DNA of 64,000 nt from Arenimonas caeni (GCF_003024235.1 NZ_KZ679085.1:62001-126000), one strand, 5' to 3'; shown: positions 43,436-53,727, counted from the stretch's first letter. Made by a program: numbers and translations. The notes: generated from the letters alone by a model not told the origin.

Positions 43436-43951
43436 ATGACGGCCGACCTTCGCAAATCCGATCCGCCGATGACGGTGCGCCGTCTGGCGCACTTGGGAGG
43501 CGTGACCGTGCACGTGGTGCGCAACTACCTGCGCCGCGGCCTGCTTCGCGCCGCCAGCCACACCGAGGCCGGCTACCAGTTGTTCTCGACCGCGGAACTG
43601 CATCGCCTGCATTTCATCCGCACGGCGCAGCGTCTCGGCTTCACCCTCGCCGAGATCGAGGAAATCCTACGGCGCAGCCGCCAGCGCAAGAGCCCATGTC
43701 CGCTGGTACGCGACATCATCAGCCGTCGGCTGACGGAAACCCGCGACCAGCTCGAGCAACTCCTGGCGCTGCAGACGCGAATGGAGCAAGCCGTTGCCCA
43801 GTGGTCTCGCCTGCCCGACGCCGTGCCGACGGGCAGTGACGTCTGCGCGCTGATCGAGGCCGTCGCGGCCAGCGAGGCCGCCGCCGTTCCCAAATCCACC
43901 TCGCGGCGCCTCTTGGGCCGTCGCGCCTCTGCAGAGGAAAAGACCTCATGA
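43436..43951 (+). CDS. MerR-family metal-responsive regulator
   Basis: 171 residues from the ATG at 43436. The N-terminal winged helix (TVRRLAHLGGVTVHVVRNYL) is followed by the dimerisation helix. Cys88 (KSPCPLV) and Cys137 (GSDVCAL) are candidate metal ligands. It heads the operon with the P1B ATPase and lies directly behind a 19-bp-spacer promoter, so it probably activates its own operon. The metal is not clear; context suggests copper or a thiophilic metal. Confidence 0.88.
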   Translation: MTADLRKSDPPMTVRRLAHLGGVTVHVVRNYLRRGLLRAASHTEAGYQLFSTAELHRLHFIRTAQRLGFTLAEIEEILRRSRQRKSPCPLVRDIISRRLTETRDQLEQLLALQTRMEQAVAQWSRLPDAVPTGSDVCALIEAVAASEAAAVPKSTSRRLLGRRASAEEKTS

Positions 43952-44232
43952 CGCGGCCCCGTCAATCCCCCTTGTCTTGCGGGCTGTCGCTGTCGGTAAC
44001 GGCGGTCCTGCTGTACCTGGCCTGCACGCTGATCGTGGCGTGGTCCCCCGGCGCCCTGGTCGCCGGCCTGGGCCTGGTCGTGCACGGACTGAGCCTGTCC
44101 GGCCTCACGCCGGCGGTCGGTGAACTGCGCTGGAGCGCGGTGCTGATCGGTTCGCTCGCGATCGCCGGTTACGCCTTCGTGGCGGGCGCCTTGTTCACCA
44201 TTGTCAATCGCTTGATTGGAGGTAACCGATGA
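43948..44232 (+). CDS. DUF5676 family membrane protein
   Basis: 94 residues with two hydrophobic segments (LSLSVTAVLLYLACTLIVAW, AVLIGSLAIAGYAFVAGALF). Matches small DUF5676 proteins found in metal-resistance operons. It overlaps merR and the next gene by 4 bases each. Function unknown. Confidence 0.75.
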   Translation: MTRPRQSPLSCGLSLSVTAVLLYLACTLIVAWSPGALVAGLGLVVHGLSLSGLTPAVGELRWSAVLIGSLAIAGYAFVAGALFTIVNRLIGGNR

Positions 44233-44474
44233 ACCGCTCAAACGTTTCCCTGCTGCTCGCGAGCCTGTTCGCGGCCCCGTTGGCCGTCGCCGCACCGCCG
44301 GAGACCGACGAGCCGACCGACGACACCCCGGTGATGCTGATCACCTATGTGCGCCTGGCGATCAACGAGGAGCACGAAACCCGGGCACGCTTTGGCACGG
44401 CGTATGAGCAGTACGCGGACGCGGTGCCGCGGTTCTTCCCACGCCGTCGCCGGCCGCTGGCGGTGGCGTCATGA
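44229..44474 (+). pseudogene. Chimeric small ORF: signal peptide joined to the end of an isoprenylcysteine methyltransferase-like protein
   Basis: 81 residues. Residues 1-22 are a signal peptide (SLLLASLFAAPLAVAAPPET). Residues from about 36 ([34 protein letters not shown]) match the C-terminal end of ICMT/NnrU-type membrane methyltransferases, whose membrane part is missing. The frame looks like the result of a deletion that fused two genes. It keeps 4-base overlaps on both sides, so coupling is preserved. Confidence 0.5.
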
Positions 44475-46897
44475 GCACCGCCATGAACACTCAGGCGGTA
44501 AGGGTCTGGCCGATCGGCGACATGCTGACCGAGGGCTGCGCCCGCACGCTGGCCGCCACGGTTCGCGGGTTGCCGGGCGTGCAGGCCGCCGAAGCCAATT
44601 TTGCGGCCGGCACGCTTCAGGTGCGCTATACCCGCGGCGCTGCGGAGCCGACGGCGATTACGGCGGCGATTCGCGCTTGCGGCTTCACCTGCCGCGCCCC
44701 GTCCGCCGAGTTTGTCCCGCCAGGCGCCTCCGCCGGGTCGGCCGCCAGTCACTCTGCACATGCCGGCCATGCCCCGTCGCCCTCCCCCGCAGCGTCGGCC
44801 CTCCCTGAGGACGCGACGCCGTCGATGCAAGGGCACGCGGGCCATGCGCCCGTCGCGCCGGACAAGCGCGGCGCGGACCCGCACGAGGGCATGCACCACG
44901 GGGGCGATTTGCACGCGGCGGCGGCGGACATGCGCCGGCGCTTCATAGTCGCCTTGGCGTTCTCCATCCCGCTGTTTATCTGGTCCCCGATGGGGCTGAT
45001 GAGCGCGCCGGCGACGCCATTCGGCCTAACTGAGAACGTCTGGCTATGGCTGCTGGCCAGCGGTGCGCTGCTCTACCCGGGCTGGCCCTTCTTCACGGCC
45101 GCGATCCGCTCGCTGCGCCGTGGCGTCCTCGACATGGCGGTGCTGGTGTTGCTCAGTGTCGGCACGGGCTATGTCTTCAGTCTGGGCGCGACGTTTGTGT
45201 TCGATGGCCCCAACTTCTACGAGGCTTCCTCGGTCCTGCTGACCTTCATCCTGCTGGGCCACTGGCTTGAGATGCGGGCCCGCGCCGGTGCCTCGGATGC
45301 CATGAAGGCCCTGCTCAAACTCTCGCCGCCGCGGGCGATCGTGCGTCGCGACAATGTCGACGTGGAGATCGCCACTGACGACGTGCAGGTGGGCGATGTG
45401 GTGGTCGTGCGTCCCGGCGCCAAGGTGCCGGTCGACGGCGAGGTGCTCGAGGGCCAGTCCCAAGTGGACGAGTCGATGCTCACCGGCGAGTCGATGCCGG
45501 TGAAGAAGGCGCCGGGCGCTCTGGTGGTTGGCGGCACCATCAATCGCAGCGGCGCCTTCACTTACCGCGCCACCAAAGTCGGCGCCGACACCGCGCTTGC
45601 CCAGATCATCCAGTTGGTCCAGGCCGCCCAGAATTCCAAGGCCCCGGCCCAGCTGCTGGCCGACCGCGCCTCGCAATGGCTGGTGCTGGCGGCGATCGTG
45701 ATCGGCTTGCTGACGTTCGCCGTCTGGTTCTGGTGGCTCGGTCAGACGCTGCTGTTTGCGCTCACCCTGACGATTACGGTGTTCGTGATTGCCTGCCCGG
45801 ATGCGCTGGGCCTGGCAACGCCCATGGCGATCATGATTGGTACGGGCCTTGGGGCCCGCCACGGCATCTTGTTCAAACATGCCGAGGCCATCGAGCAATG
45901 CGCCCGGCTCAACGTGGTGATTTTCGACAAGACTGGCACCTTGACGGTGGGACAACCCGACGTGGTGGATACCGTGGCGGCGGCGGACTGGGACCAGGCG
46001 CGCTTGATCGAGGTTGCGGCCGCCGTGGAGGCGCATTCCGAGCACCCGCTGGCACAGTCGATTCTCAAGCACGCCGGGCCGGTCACGGATCGCGCCACCG
46101 ATTACACCAATATCGACGGCCAAGGCGCGATGGGTCGGGTGGGCGGGCGCTGGGTGCATCTGGGCAACCGCTTGCTGATGGCCGCGCAAGGCGTGGCCGT
46201 GGACGAACTGGAGGCCCAGGCCGACGGACTCAAGGGCGCCGGCCGCACCGTCATCTACGTGGCGGTCGATCGGCGCTTGGCAGGCGTCATCGCGATTGCA
46301 GACGCCATTCGGCCAACCTCGCGGGCCACCATCGAAGAGCTGCATCGCCGCAATATCCGGGTCGCCATGATCACCGGCGACAACCGCCCGACGGCCGAGC
46401 GTGTGGCGGCCGACCTGGGGATCGACATCGTGCTCGCGGACGTGTTGCCGGGCGACAAGGCCGCCGAGGTCAAGAAGCTCCAGGCCCAGGGCCTGAAGGT
46501 CGGCATGGTGGGCGATGGCGTCAACGATGCCCCAGCCCTGACCCAAGCCGAGGTCGGCTTCGCGATCGGCGCCGGTACCGACGTGGCGATCGACAGCGCC
46601 GACACGGTGCTGATGCGCAGCGACCCCTATGACGTCGTGCGGGCGATCACGATCGCCCGCGGGACGCTGCGCAAGATGCACCAGAACCTGGCGTGGGCGG
46701 TGGGCTACAACGTCCTGGCGTTCCCGCTGGCCGCCGGTGTGCTCTTCCCGTTCGTGCTCTCGCCCGAAATCGCCGCGCTGTCGATGTCCGGCAGCTCGGT
46801 GATCGTGGCGGTCAATGCGCTGTTGCTCAAGCGTCTCCCCTTGGCCGCGGCTGCGGCCGAGTCGTCCCCCGAGTCCCTCAAGGAGTCCCTGTCATGA
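44471..46897 (+). CDS. P1B-type heavy-metal ATPase with CPD motif
   Basis: 808 residues. The N-terminal HMA-like domain has lost the first Cys of CxxC ([11 protein letters not shown], Cys23 only) but has Cys70 and Cys74 (ACGFTC). A His-rich linker follows ([25 protein letters not shown], about 94-148). Core motifs are SMLTGES, CPD at 442-444 in [16 protein letters not shown] at 486-490, SEHPLA and [13 protein letters not shown] replaces the CPC of copper exporters, so the metal may be copper or another ion. It is coupled to both neighbours by 4-base overlaps. Confidence 0.92.
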   Translation: MSTAMNTQAVRVWPIGDMLTEGCARTLAATVRGLPGVQAAEANFAAGTLQVRYTRGAAEPTAITAAIRACGFTCRAPSAEFVPPGASAGSAASHSAHAGHAPSPSPAASALPEDATPSMQGHAGHAPVAPDKRGADPHEGMHHGGDLHAAAADMRRRFIVALAFSIPLFIWSPMGLMSAPATPFGLTENVWLWLLASGALLYPGWPFFTAAIRSLRRGVLDMAVLVLLSVGTGYVFSLGATFVFDGPNFYEASSVLLTFILLGHWLEMRARAGASDAMKALLKLSPPRAIVRRDNVDVEIATDDVQVGDVVVVRPGAKVPVDGEVLEGQSQVDESMLTGESMPVKKAPGALVVGGTINRSGAFTYRATKVGADTALAQIIQLVQAAQNSKAPAQLLADRASQWLVLAAIVIGLLTFAVWFWWLGQTLLFALTLTITVFVIACPDALGLATPMAIMIGTGLGARHGILFKHAEAIEQCARLNVVIFDKTGTLTVGQPDVVDTVAAADWDQARLIEVAAAVEAHSEHPLAQSILKHAGPVTDRATDYTNIDGQGAMGRVGGRWVHLGNRLLMAAQGVAVDELEAQADGLKGAGRTVIYVAVDRRLAGVIAIADAIRPTSRATIEELHRRNIRVAMITGDNRPTAERVAADLGIDIVLADVLPGDKAAEVKKLQAQGLKVGMVGDGVNDAPALTQAEVGFAIGAGTDVAIDSADTVLMRSDPYDVVRAITIARGTLRKMHQNLAWAVGYNVLAFPLAAGVLFPFVLSPEIAALSMSGSSVIVAVNALLLKRLPLAAAAAESSPESLKESLS

Positions 46898-47292
46898 ATA
46901 CCGTCCCTGTTTCCTCCCGTACCCCGATCCTGCGCGGCCGAGCCCGTCGCTGGCTGGGTCTGGGCGTGTTGATGCTGGCCTTGGCCGGCACCGCCCACGC
47001 CGAAGAAAGCGGCTTCCGGCATGAGGTCCTGATGCGCGGTCAGATACTCGAGGCCCGCTCGGGCGCGTTGGTCGTCTGCGTGGGCGAGGCCGATGGCGCC
47101 CAGGTCGGGCAGGTGCTCGACGTCGTGCGCCACAAGCGGGTCTCCCGCAGTCCCAAGGCGGCCGGTCCCCGGTTCCGTCGCGAGCCGGTCGGCCAAGTGC
47201 GGATCACGGAGCTGTTCGATACGCACTACGCCCAGGCCCAGGTGGTCACCGGCAAGCCCAAGGTCAACGACACCGTTGAACTGATCCGCTGA
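46894..47292 (+). CDS. Periplasmic protein of unknown function beside P1B ATPase
   Basis: 132 residues. The signal peptide ([17 protein letters not shown]) is followed by a beta-rich domain ([40 protein letters not shown]). One cysteine. It overlaps the ATPase gene by 4 bases and precedes a 118-bp gap. Function not recognised; a periplasmic accessory to metal export is plausible. Confidence 0.65.
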   Translation: MNTVPVSSRTPILRGRARRWLGLGVLMLALAGTAHAEESGFRHEVLMRGQILEARSGALVVCVGEADGAQVGQVLDVVRHKRVSRSPKAAGPRFRREPVGQVRITELFDTHYAQAQVVTGKPKVNDTVELIR

Positions 47293-47410
47293 TGAACGAA
47301 CGGCGCCTGCGGCAGCGTTGGCCGGCCCTGGGGCTGGCGATGCAGCCGCAGGGGCCTGGCCCCGGAACCGCCTGCCCCGGGCGGCCCCTTACCCCACAAG
47401 GATTCCCCTC

Positions 47411-48802
47411 ATGTCTTCCCCTGCGTCCCGCTCCCTGCATTTCCTCGGCGCCGCCGGCACCGTCACCGGCTCTCGCTATCTGGTCCAGGCGGCGGGTCAA
47501 CGCATCCTGGTCGATTGCGGCCTGTTCCAGGGCTACAAGCAGCTGCGCGAGCGCAACTGGGCGGATTTTCCGGTCGCGCCCGCGTCCATCGACACGGTGC
47601 TGCTGACCCATGCCCACCTGGATCACGCAGGCTATCTGCCGGCCCTGGTCAAGCAAGGCTTCGCTGGACGGATCCTTTGCACCGAGGCCACGCGCGATCT
47701 GAGCCAACTGCTGCTGCCCGACAGCGGCCATCTACTGGAGGAAGAAGCGCGCTACGCGAAGAAGAAGGGCTACTCCAAGCACGCCAATCCGCTGCCGCTG
47801 TACACCCAGGAAGATGCGATGACGTGCCTGACCCGATTCGATGGCCGCCCGTTCCTGGAGCCGCAGGCCCTCGCGCCGGGCGTCAGTGCCCGGTTCATCC
47901 CGGCCGGCCATATCCTGGGCGCCGCCCAGATTGCGCTGACCATTGACGGTCGCCGCCTGCATTTCACCGGCGACCTCGGCCGCGCCAGTGACGCGCTGAT
48001 GAAAGCCCCGGCGCCGTTCGAGGGTGCGGACGTGCTGGTGTGCGAGTCCACCTACGGCAACCGCCGACATCCCACCGCCGACGCCGAGGCGGAGCTCGCG
48101 CCCGTGATCAAGCGGGTCGCCGCCCGCGGCGGCGTCATTGTCATTCCCGCCTTCGCCGTCGGCCGGGCCCAGGCCCTGATGCTGCATATCGCCCGGCTGC
48201 GTCAGCGCGGCGAGATCCCGCGCGTGCCGGTCTATCTCAATAGCCCGATGGCAATCAATGCCACCGACCTCTACCACCGCCACCACGGCGAGCACCACGT
48301 GACCGACGCCGAGTGCCGGGACATGTTTGAGCTGGCCACCATGGTGCGGACCGTGGAGGAGTCCAAGGCGCTCAATATGCAGCGCGGGCCGATGATCATC
48401 ATCTCCGCCAGCGGCATGCTCTCCGGTGGGCGCGTCCTGCATCACCTGGTGGCGTTTGGCCAGGACTCGCGCAACGCAATCCTGCTGGCCGGCTACCAGG
48501 CCGGCGGCACCCGGGGCGCGGCGCTGGTGCGCGGCGAGAAATCGTTGCGCATCTTCGGGCAGGAGGTGCCGATCCAGGCCGAGGTCGTGGCCATGGAGAG
48601 TTTCTCTGGCCACGCCGACAGCGAGGAACTGCTTGCCTGGCTGCGCCCGGCCCCGGTCACGCCCAAGATGACCTACATCACCCATGGCGAACCCGACGCC
48701 GCCGATGCCCTGCGCGGCCGGATCGAGCGCGAGCTCGGCTGGCACTGCCGCGTCCCTGAGCATCTGGAACGGGTGCCGCTCGGCGGCGAGGCGGCGGCAT
48801 GA
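47411..48802 (+). CDS. Metallo-beta-lactamase/beta-CASP ribonuclease
   Basis: 463 residues from the ATG at 47411. Zinc-site motif THAHLDHAGY (His67, His69, Asp71, His72), then GHILGAAQI, GDLGR and CESTYGNR. The beta-CASP insertion and the C-terminal RMMBL part (SFSGHADSEELL, YITHGEPDAAD) are present. This is the CPSF73-like family of RNA-processing nucleases. It overlaps the phosphorylase gene by 4 bases. An RNase opening a nucleotide-degradation cluster fits substrate supply. Confidence 0.9.
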   Translation: MSSPASRSLHFLGAAGTVTGSRYLVQAAGQRILVDCGLFQGYKQLRERNWADFPVAPASIDTVLLTHAHLDHAGYLPALVKQGFAGRILCTEATRDLSQLLLPDSGHLLEEEARYAKKKGYSKHANPLPLYTQEDAMTCLTRFDGRPFLEPQALAPGVSARFIPAGHILGAAQIALTIDGRRLHFTGDLGRASDALMKAPAPFEGADVLVCESTYGNRRHPTADAEAELAPVIKRVAARGGVIVIPAFAVGRAQALMLHIARLRQRGEIPRVPVYLNSPMAINATDLYHRHHGEHHVTDAECRDMFELATMVRTVEESKALNMQRGPMIIISASGMLSGGRVLHHLVAFGQDSRNAILLAGYQAGGTRGAALVRGEKSLRIFGQEVPIQAEVVAMESFSGHADSEELLAWLRPAPVTPKMTYITHGEPDAADALRGRIERELGWHCRVPEHLERVPLGGEAAA

Positions 48803-50310
48803 CCGAGCACGCCCACACCCGCCTGCGCGTGGTGCGCGCCGGCATCGATACCTACCAGCAGCCGGTGGTCTATATGCACCGCGACTGCCCCGTCTGCCGC
48901 TCGGAGGGCTTTGCGGCCCTGACCCGGGTCCAGATGCGGGTCGGGACACGCGAGGTCATCGCCACCCTGAACGTCGTCACGGGCGATCACCTGGCGGTCG
49001 ATGAGGTGGCGCTGTCGGACGCGGCTTGGCAGGCCGTAACGCCCGAGGCCGGCGCCTACGCGACGTTCCAGCATCCCGAGCCGGCCGCTTCGGCCGGCGC
49101 CCTGCGCGCCAAGGTGTTCGGGGCGCGGCTCGACGACGCCGACTGTCTCGCCCTGATGCGCGACACCGCCGCCAACCGGCTCTCCGACATTGAGCTGGCG
49201 GCGTTTGTGACCGCCTGCGCTGGCGAGCGCTTGGACCACGGCGAAACGATCGCCCTGACCCGGGCCATGGTGGCGGTCGGTGAGCGCCTGGACTGGGGCG
49301 GCGGTCCGGTGCTGGACAAGCACTGCGTGGGGGGGCTGCCAGGCAATCGCACCACCCCGATCGTGGTCGCGATCATCGCGGCGCTGGGGCATCGCATCCC
49401 CAAGACCTCGTCGCGGGCGATCACCTCCCCGGCCGGCACCGCCGACACGATGGAGGTGATGGCCCCGGTGGCGCTGGATTTGGCGGCGATGCGGCGGGTG
49501 GTCGAACGCGAGGGCGGCTGCATCGTCTGGGGCGGCAATGTGCGCCTGAGTCCGGCCGACGACGTGCTGATCCGGGTCGAGCGACCGCTGGACTTCGACA
49601 GCGACGGCCAACTGGTCGCCAGTGTGCTGTCCAAGAAGGTGGCCGCCGGCGCGAGCCAAGTGCTGATCGACATGCCCGTTGGGCCCACCGCCAAGGTGCG
49701 CTCGGACGCGGCGGCGCAGGCGCTGGCAGCACGACTGACCGTCACCGGATCCGCGATGGGCCTGAACCTGGCGGTCTTGCACACCGATGGTCGCCAGCCG
49801 GTCGGCATGGGCATCGGCCCGGCGCTGGAGGCCCGCGACGTGCTGGCCGTGCTGCGCGGCGCGCCCGGGGCCCCGGCCGACCTGCGCACGCGGGCTTTGG
49901 CCGTCGCCGGCGCTTTGCTCGAGCTCGCGCCCGGCACGCCGCCCGGTCAGGGACCGGCCCTGGCCACGCAGGCATTGGACTCGGGTCGCGCCTGGGCCAA
50001 GTTCCTGGCCATCTGTGAGGCGCAAGGCGGCTTCAGCGAGCCGGGCGAAGCACCCTTCCAGGCGCCGGTAGTGGCCCCCCGTGCCGGGCGCATCGCCGCG
50101 ATCGACAACCGACGCCTGGCCAAGGTGGCCAAGTTGGCCGGCGCACCCGGCGCGGCCTTGGCCGGCGTCGTCTGCACGTTGCGCATCGGGGATCCGGTCG
50201 TAGCCGGGCAACCGCTGTACACCGTGCACGCCCAGTCCCCCGGCGAGCGCGACTACGCCTTGGCCTACGCCCAGACCCACACCGACATCCTGTCCCTGGA
50301 GACCCCATGA
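48799..50310 (+). CDS. Thymidine/AMP phosphorylase-family enzyme
   Basis: 503 residues. The N-terminal domain (about 1-90, with CPVCRSEG) is like the extension of archaeal AMP phosphorylases. The catalytic part has DKHCVGGLPGNRTTPIVVAI, KTSSRAITSPAGTADTMEVM and VWGGNVRLSPADD. Archaeal relatives cleave AMP or CMP with phosphate to ribose-1,5-bisphosphate plus base; thymidine phosphorylase acts on nucleosides. The N-terminal extension favours an NMP phosphorylase. It is coupled to the PRPP synthetase gene. Confidence 0.85.
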   Translation: MTEHAHTRLRVVRAGIDTYQQPVVYMHRDCPVCRSEGFAALTRVQMRVGTREVIATLNVVTGDHLAVDEVALSDAAWQAVTPEAGAYATFQHPEPAASAGALRAKVFGARLDDADCLALMRDTAANRLSDIELAAFVTACAGERLDHGETIALTRAMVAVGERLDWGGGPVLDKHCVGGLPGNRTTPIVVAIIAALGHRIPKTSSRAITSPAGTADTMEVMAPVALDLAAMRRVVEREGGCIVWGGNVRLSPADDVLIRVERPLDFDSDGQLVASVLSKKVAAGASQVLIDMPVGPTAKVRSDAAAQALAARLTVTGSAMGLNLAVLHTDGRQPVGMGIGPALEARDVLAVLRGAPGAPADLRTRALAVAGALLELAPGTPPGQGPALATQALDSGRAWAKFLAICEAQGGFSEPGEAPFQAPVVAPRAGRIAAIDNRRLAKVAKLAGAPGAALAGVVCTLRIGDPVVAGQPLYTVHAQSPGERDYALAYAQTHTDILSLETP

Positions 50311-51224
50311 GCCGCGTGCTGATCCCCTTTCCCGATTTGCAGCCGCTGGCGGTGGATTTGGCGGCGCGTTTGAACGCCCGCGTGGCACCCGTGGGCTGGC
50401 GCCGGTTCCCCGACGGGGAATCGCTGGTGACGCTCGACCCCCAACTCAGCGGAGTCGACGTGGTGGTGGTGGCCGGCCTGAGGAACGTGGACTCGGTGGC
50501 GCTGGCGCTGCGCTTTGTCGCCGAGACCGCCCGCGAGCTGGGCGCCCGTTCGGTCGGCCTGGTCGCCCCGTACCTGCCCTACATGCGCCAGGACACCCGC
50601 TTCCATCCCGGCGAAGCGATCAGCGCGCCGATCTTTGCCCGGTTCCTGGAGCAAAGCGTCGACTGGCTGGTGACGGTGGATCCGCACCTGCACCGCAATC
50701 CGCGCCTGGACGGGTTGTTCTCGATCCCGACCCGCCATGTCGCCGCGGCGGCGGCGATGGCGGCCTGGGTGCAGGCCAACGTCCCCGACGCGATCTTGAT
50801 CGGTCCCGACAGCGAATCGGCGCAGTGGGTTGGCGATATCGCCGCGCGGGCGCAGGTGCCGTTCCAGGTGCTGGCCAAGATCCGGGAGGGCGATCGCTCC
50901 GTCCGGGTGAGCCTGCCCGATCCCGTCGCCGCTCGCGGCCGCACGCCCGTGGTGGTCGATGACATCGTCTCCTCGGGCCATACGATGATCGAAACCCTCA
51001 AGCATCTGGCCACGCTGGGGTTGCCCCCGGCGACGTGCCTGGTCACCCACGCGGTCTTTTCCGAGGACGCCTACGAGCGCCTGCTCGCCGCCGGCGCCCG
51101 GCGCGTCGTCAGCACCGACACCATTCCCCACCCGGCCTGCAATGCCATTGCGATGGCGCCGGCGCTGGCGGTGGCCTGCGAGGCCCTGCTCGCCGAGCGC
51201 ACCCCGTCCCTGGCCGCCCCGTGA
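50307..51224 (+). CDS. Ribose-phosphate pyrophosphokinase (PRPP synthetase) family
   Basis: 305 residues, a little shorter than housekeeping Prs. The PRPP-binding loop is VVVDDIVSSGHTMIET; ATP-side motifs include RRFPDGES, YLPYMRQDTRFHPGEAIS and VDPHLHRN. The reaction (ribose-5-P + ATP to PRPP + AMP) is reversible. A second prs beside an AMP phosphorylase suggests recycling of AMP or PRPP rather than biosynthesis. Coupled upstream by 4 bases. Confidence 0.88.
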   Translation: MSRVLIPFPDLQPLAVDLAARLNARVAPVGWRRFPDGESLVTLDPQLSGVDVVVVAGLRNVDSVALALRFVAETARELGARSVGLVAPYLPYMRQDTRFHPGEAISAPIFARFLEQSVDWLVTVDPHLHRNPRLDGLFSIPTRHVAAAAAMAAWVQANVPDAILIGPDSESAQWVGDIAARAQVPFQVLAKIREGDRSVRVSLPDPVAARGRTPVVVDDIVSSGHTMIETLKHLATLGLPPATCLVTHAVFSEDAYERLLAAGARRVVSTDTIPHPACNAIAMAPALAVACEALLAERTPSLAAP

Positions 51225-51264
51225 GCCGCGCCGTCCACCGCCCCATCTGTGCCCTGGAGTTTCG

Positions 51265-53727
51265 ATGAACGACCTAACCTGCCCCGCCAGCGCCATCAGC
51301 GCCATTGACCAGCACCGGATTGACCAGTTGGCCCGGCGCTACGCCCAGGCCGAGCCGGCCTTCGCCGCGTGGGCCGCCGGCTATGGCGTCATCACGCACA
51401 CGCCGCTCACCCAGCTGCGCGTGCGCGCCATGCTCGAAGAGTTGGTCGCCACTGGCGCGCTGCCGGATGCAGAGACCGGCTATAGGCGCCTGAGCGCGGC
51501 CGATCGCATTGCCAGCGCGGGCATGTGGCTGGTGGCGCATATGACCTACGCCCAGCGTGTCCGGCTCGATGGCAGTCCGATGGCCGCCGAGGACTTCAAG
51601 CCGCAGCCCGAAGGCCATACCGGCGGCGCGTTGAACATGGTGCCGGCCTACACCGGTTACCTGGCGATGAATGCGCTCGATGGCCGGACCCGCGCCTGGA
51701 TGATGGGCCAGGGCCACTGCGTGGCGGCGATCGATGCGCTCAACGTGATCGTCGACAACATGAGCCCGGCGCATGCGGCCCGCTATGGCCTGGATGAGCC
51801 GCGGCTGGCGCGATTCGTGGGCGACTTCTACTCCTATGCGCTCACGCCCGAGGGGCGGCCGGCCTCGCCGCTGGGCTCGCACGTCAACGCCCACACCGCC
51901 GGCGGCCTGCAGGAAGGCGGCTATCTGGGCTTTGCCGAGCTGCACTACGTGCACGCGCCGCTGCCCGGTGAGCGGCTGGTCGCGTTCGTCAGCGATGGCG
52001 CCTTCGAGGAGCAGCGTGGCGGCGACTGGGCGCCGCGCTGGTGGCGCCCGGACGATTCGGGCTTGGTCGCGCCCATCATGATCCTCAACGGCCGGCGCAT
52101 CGAGCAGCGCAGCCAGATCGAACAGCAGGGCGGCGAGGACTGGCTGTATCGCCACCTGCGGCTCAATGGATTCGAACCCATCGGCCTGGACGGGCGCGAT
52201 CCGGCCAGCATCGCCTGGGGCATCCATGTCATCGAGTCGCGGCTGCAGGCCTGCACCGAGGCGGCCGCGCTGCATCCCGAGGGCGATTTCCGAATCCCGC
52301 TGCGCTACGGTGTCGCCGAGGCGCCCAAGGGCTTTGGGTTTCCCGGCGCCGGCACCAACGCCGCCCACAACTTGCCGCTATCGGGTAATCCCCACCGCGA
52401 TGCGGCCGCCCGCGAGCAGTTCAATGCCGGCTGTGCGCCGCTCTACGTGCCGCCGGCGGATCTGCAGGCGGCGATTGCGGCTCTCAATACACACGCGACT
52501 CAGGGTCGGCCGCGCGAGCGCGACCACGCGCTCGCGACCCGCCAGGTGGCGCTGCCGACCGTGCCCGAGCCGGCCTGGGCGGAGCCCGGCACGATTGGCT
52601 CGCCGATGGCCGCTCTGGATGGTCAGTTTGTTCGCTTGGTGCAGGCCAACCCGCAGCTGCGCCCGCGCGTGGGTAATCCCGATGAGTTGCGCAGCAACAA
52701 ACTCGACGCGACCCTGGACCTGCTCAAACACCGGGTGCAGGAGCCGGAAGCCGGCGTCGCAGAATCGCGCACCGGCGCCGTGATCACCGCGCTCAATGAG
52801 GAGGCCGTCGTCTGCGCCGCCCTGGCCAACAAGGGCGGGCTCAACCTGGTGGTGACGTACGAGGCCTTCGCCCCGAAGATGCTGGGCGCCTTGCGCCAGG
52901 AACTCATTTTCTCCCGGCATCTGCGCGAGGCCGGGCGGCCGCCGGGCTGGCTGGGCGTGCCGGTCGTACTGACCTCGCACACCTGGGAGAACGCCAAGAA
53001 CGAGCAGTCGCACCAGGACCCCACCCTGGCCGAAGCCTTGCTCGGCGAAATGGCGGACGGTGCCCGCGTGTGTTTCCCGCCCGATGGCAACAGCGCCATG
53101 GCGGCCCTTACCCACAGTATCCAAGCTCTGGGCACGATCACGGCCCTGGTCGTGCCCAAACGCGAGGTCCCCAATCGGCTGACGCCGGCGCAGGCCCGCC
53201 TGTTGGCAGACGAGGGCCTGCTCTTGCTGCACGGCGATCCCGACACGGCTGCCGTCTTGTTGGCCGCCACGGGCAGCTACCAGCTGGGGGAAGTGCTGCG
53301 GGCGCATCGGCGTCTTCGTGAAGCCGGTATCGCCGCGGCGGTGATCTATATCGGTGAGCCCGGGCGGTTGCGGGCCGGGCGCGACGCGCGGGAGTGCGCG
53401 TACGTGCTGTCTGATGCGTTGGTGCTGCGCCATTTCCCGGCGGGCACCCCGCGCGTGTTCGTGACCCACACCCGGCCTGAGCCGTATTTGGGCGCGTTGC
53501 GCCGAATCGACACCGGGCCCGCCACCACGCGGGCGCTGGGTTTCGTCAACCAAGGCGGCACGCTGGATGTGCCCGGGCTGCTGTTCGCCAACGGCTGCAC
53601 GTGGGCACACACGGTCGCGGCGGCGCTGGCGGTGCTGGGTCGCCCGGTGGACGAGGGTTTGCGTGCCGACGAGCAAGCGGCGTTGGCCGGCCGTGGCGAC
53701 CCGACCCTGATCACCCGCCCGGCATGA
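51265..53727 (+). CDS. Divergent phosphoketolase (XFP family)
   Basis: 820 residues. The TPP-dependent XFP order is visible: PEGHTGGALNMVPAYTGYLA, VSDGAFEEQRGGDW at the TPP Mg site (GDGExE in classical XFP), APIMILNGRRIEQ, then SHQDPTLAEALLGEMADGAR and CFPPDGNSAM in the C-terminal half. Classical enzymes split xylulose-5-P or fructose-6-P to acetyl phosphate. The altered TPP and GH motifs mark a separate subfamily whose sugar is unknown. An acetate kinase lies two genes on. Confidence 0.82.
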   Translation: MNDLTCPASAISAIDQHRIDQLARRYAQAEPAFAAWAAGYGVITHTPLTQLRVRAMLEELVATGALPDAETGYRRLSAADRIASAGMWLVAHMTYAQRVRLDGSPMAAEDFKPQPEGHTGGALNMVPAYTGYLAMNALDGRTRAWMMGQGHCVAAIDALNVIVDNMSPAHAARYGLDEPRLARFVGDFYSYALTPEGRPASPLGSHVNAHTAGGLQEGGYLGFAELHYVHAPLPGERLVAFVSDGAFEEQRGGDWAPRWWRPDDSGLVAPIMILNGRRIEQRSQIEQQGGEDWLYRHLRLNGFEPIGLDGRDPASIAWGIHVIESRLQACTEAAALHPEGDFRIPLRYGVAEAPKGFGFPGAGTNAAHNLPLSGNPHRDAAAREQFNAGCAPLYVPPADLQAAIAALNTHATQGRPRERDHALATRQVALPTVPEPAWAEPGTIGSPMAALDGQFVRLVQANPQLRPRVGNPDELRSNKLDATLDLLKHRVQEPEAGVAESRTGAVITALNEEAVVCAALANKGGLNLVVTYEAFAPKMLGALRQELIFSRHLREAGRPPGWLGVPVVLTSHTWENAKNEQSHQDPTLAEALLGEMADGARVCFPPDGNSAMAALTHSIQALGTITALVVPKREVPNRLTPAQARLLADEGLLLLHGDPDTAAVLLAATGSYQLGEVLRAHRRLREAGIAAAVIYIGEPGRLRAGRDARECAYVLSDALVLRHFPAGTPRVFVTHTRPEPYLGALRRIDTGPATTRALGFVNQGGTLDVPGLLFANGCTWAHTVAAALAVLGRPVDEGLRADEQAALAGRGDPTLITRPA

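Noticed and set aside
45044..46681. 545-codon minus-strand frame opposite the P1B ATPase
   Set aside because: His/Asp/Arg-rich shadow of the ATPase; no start signal or domain.
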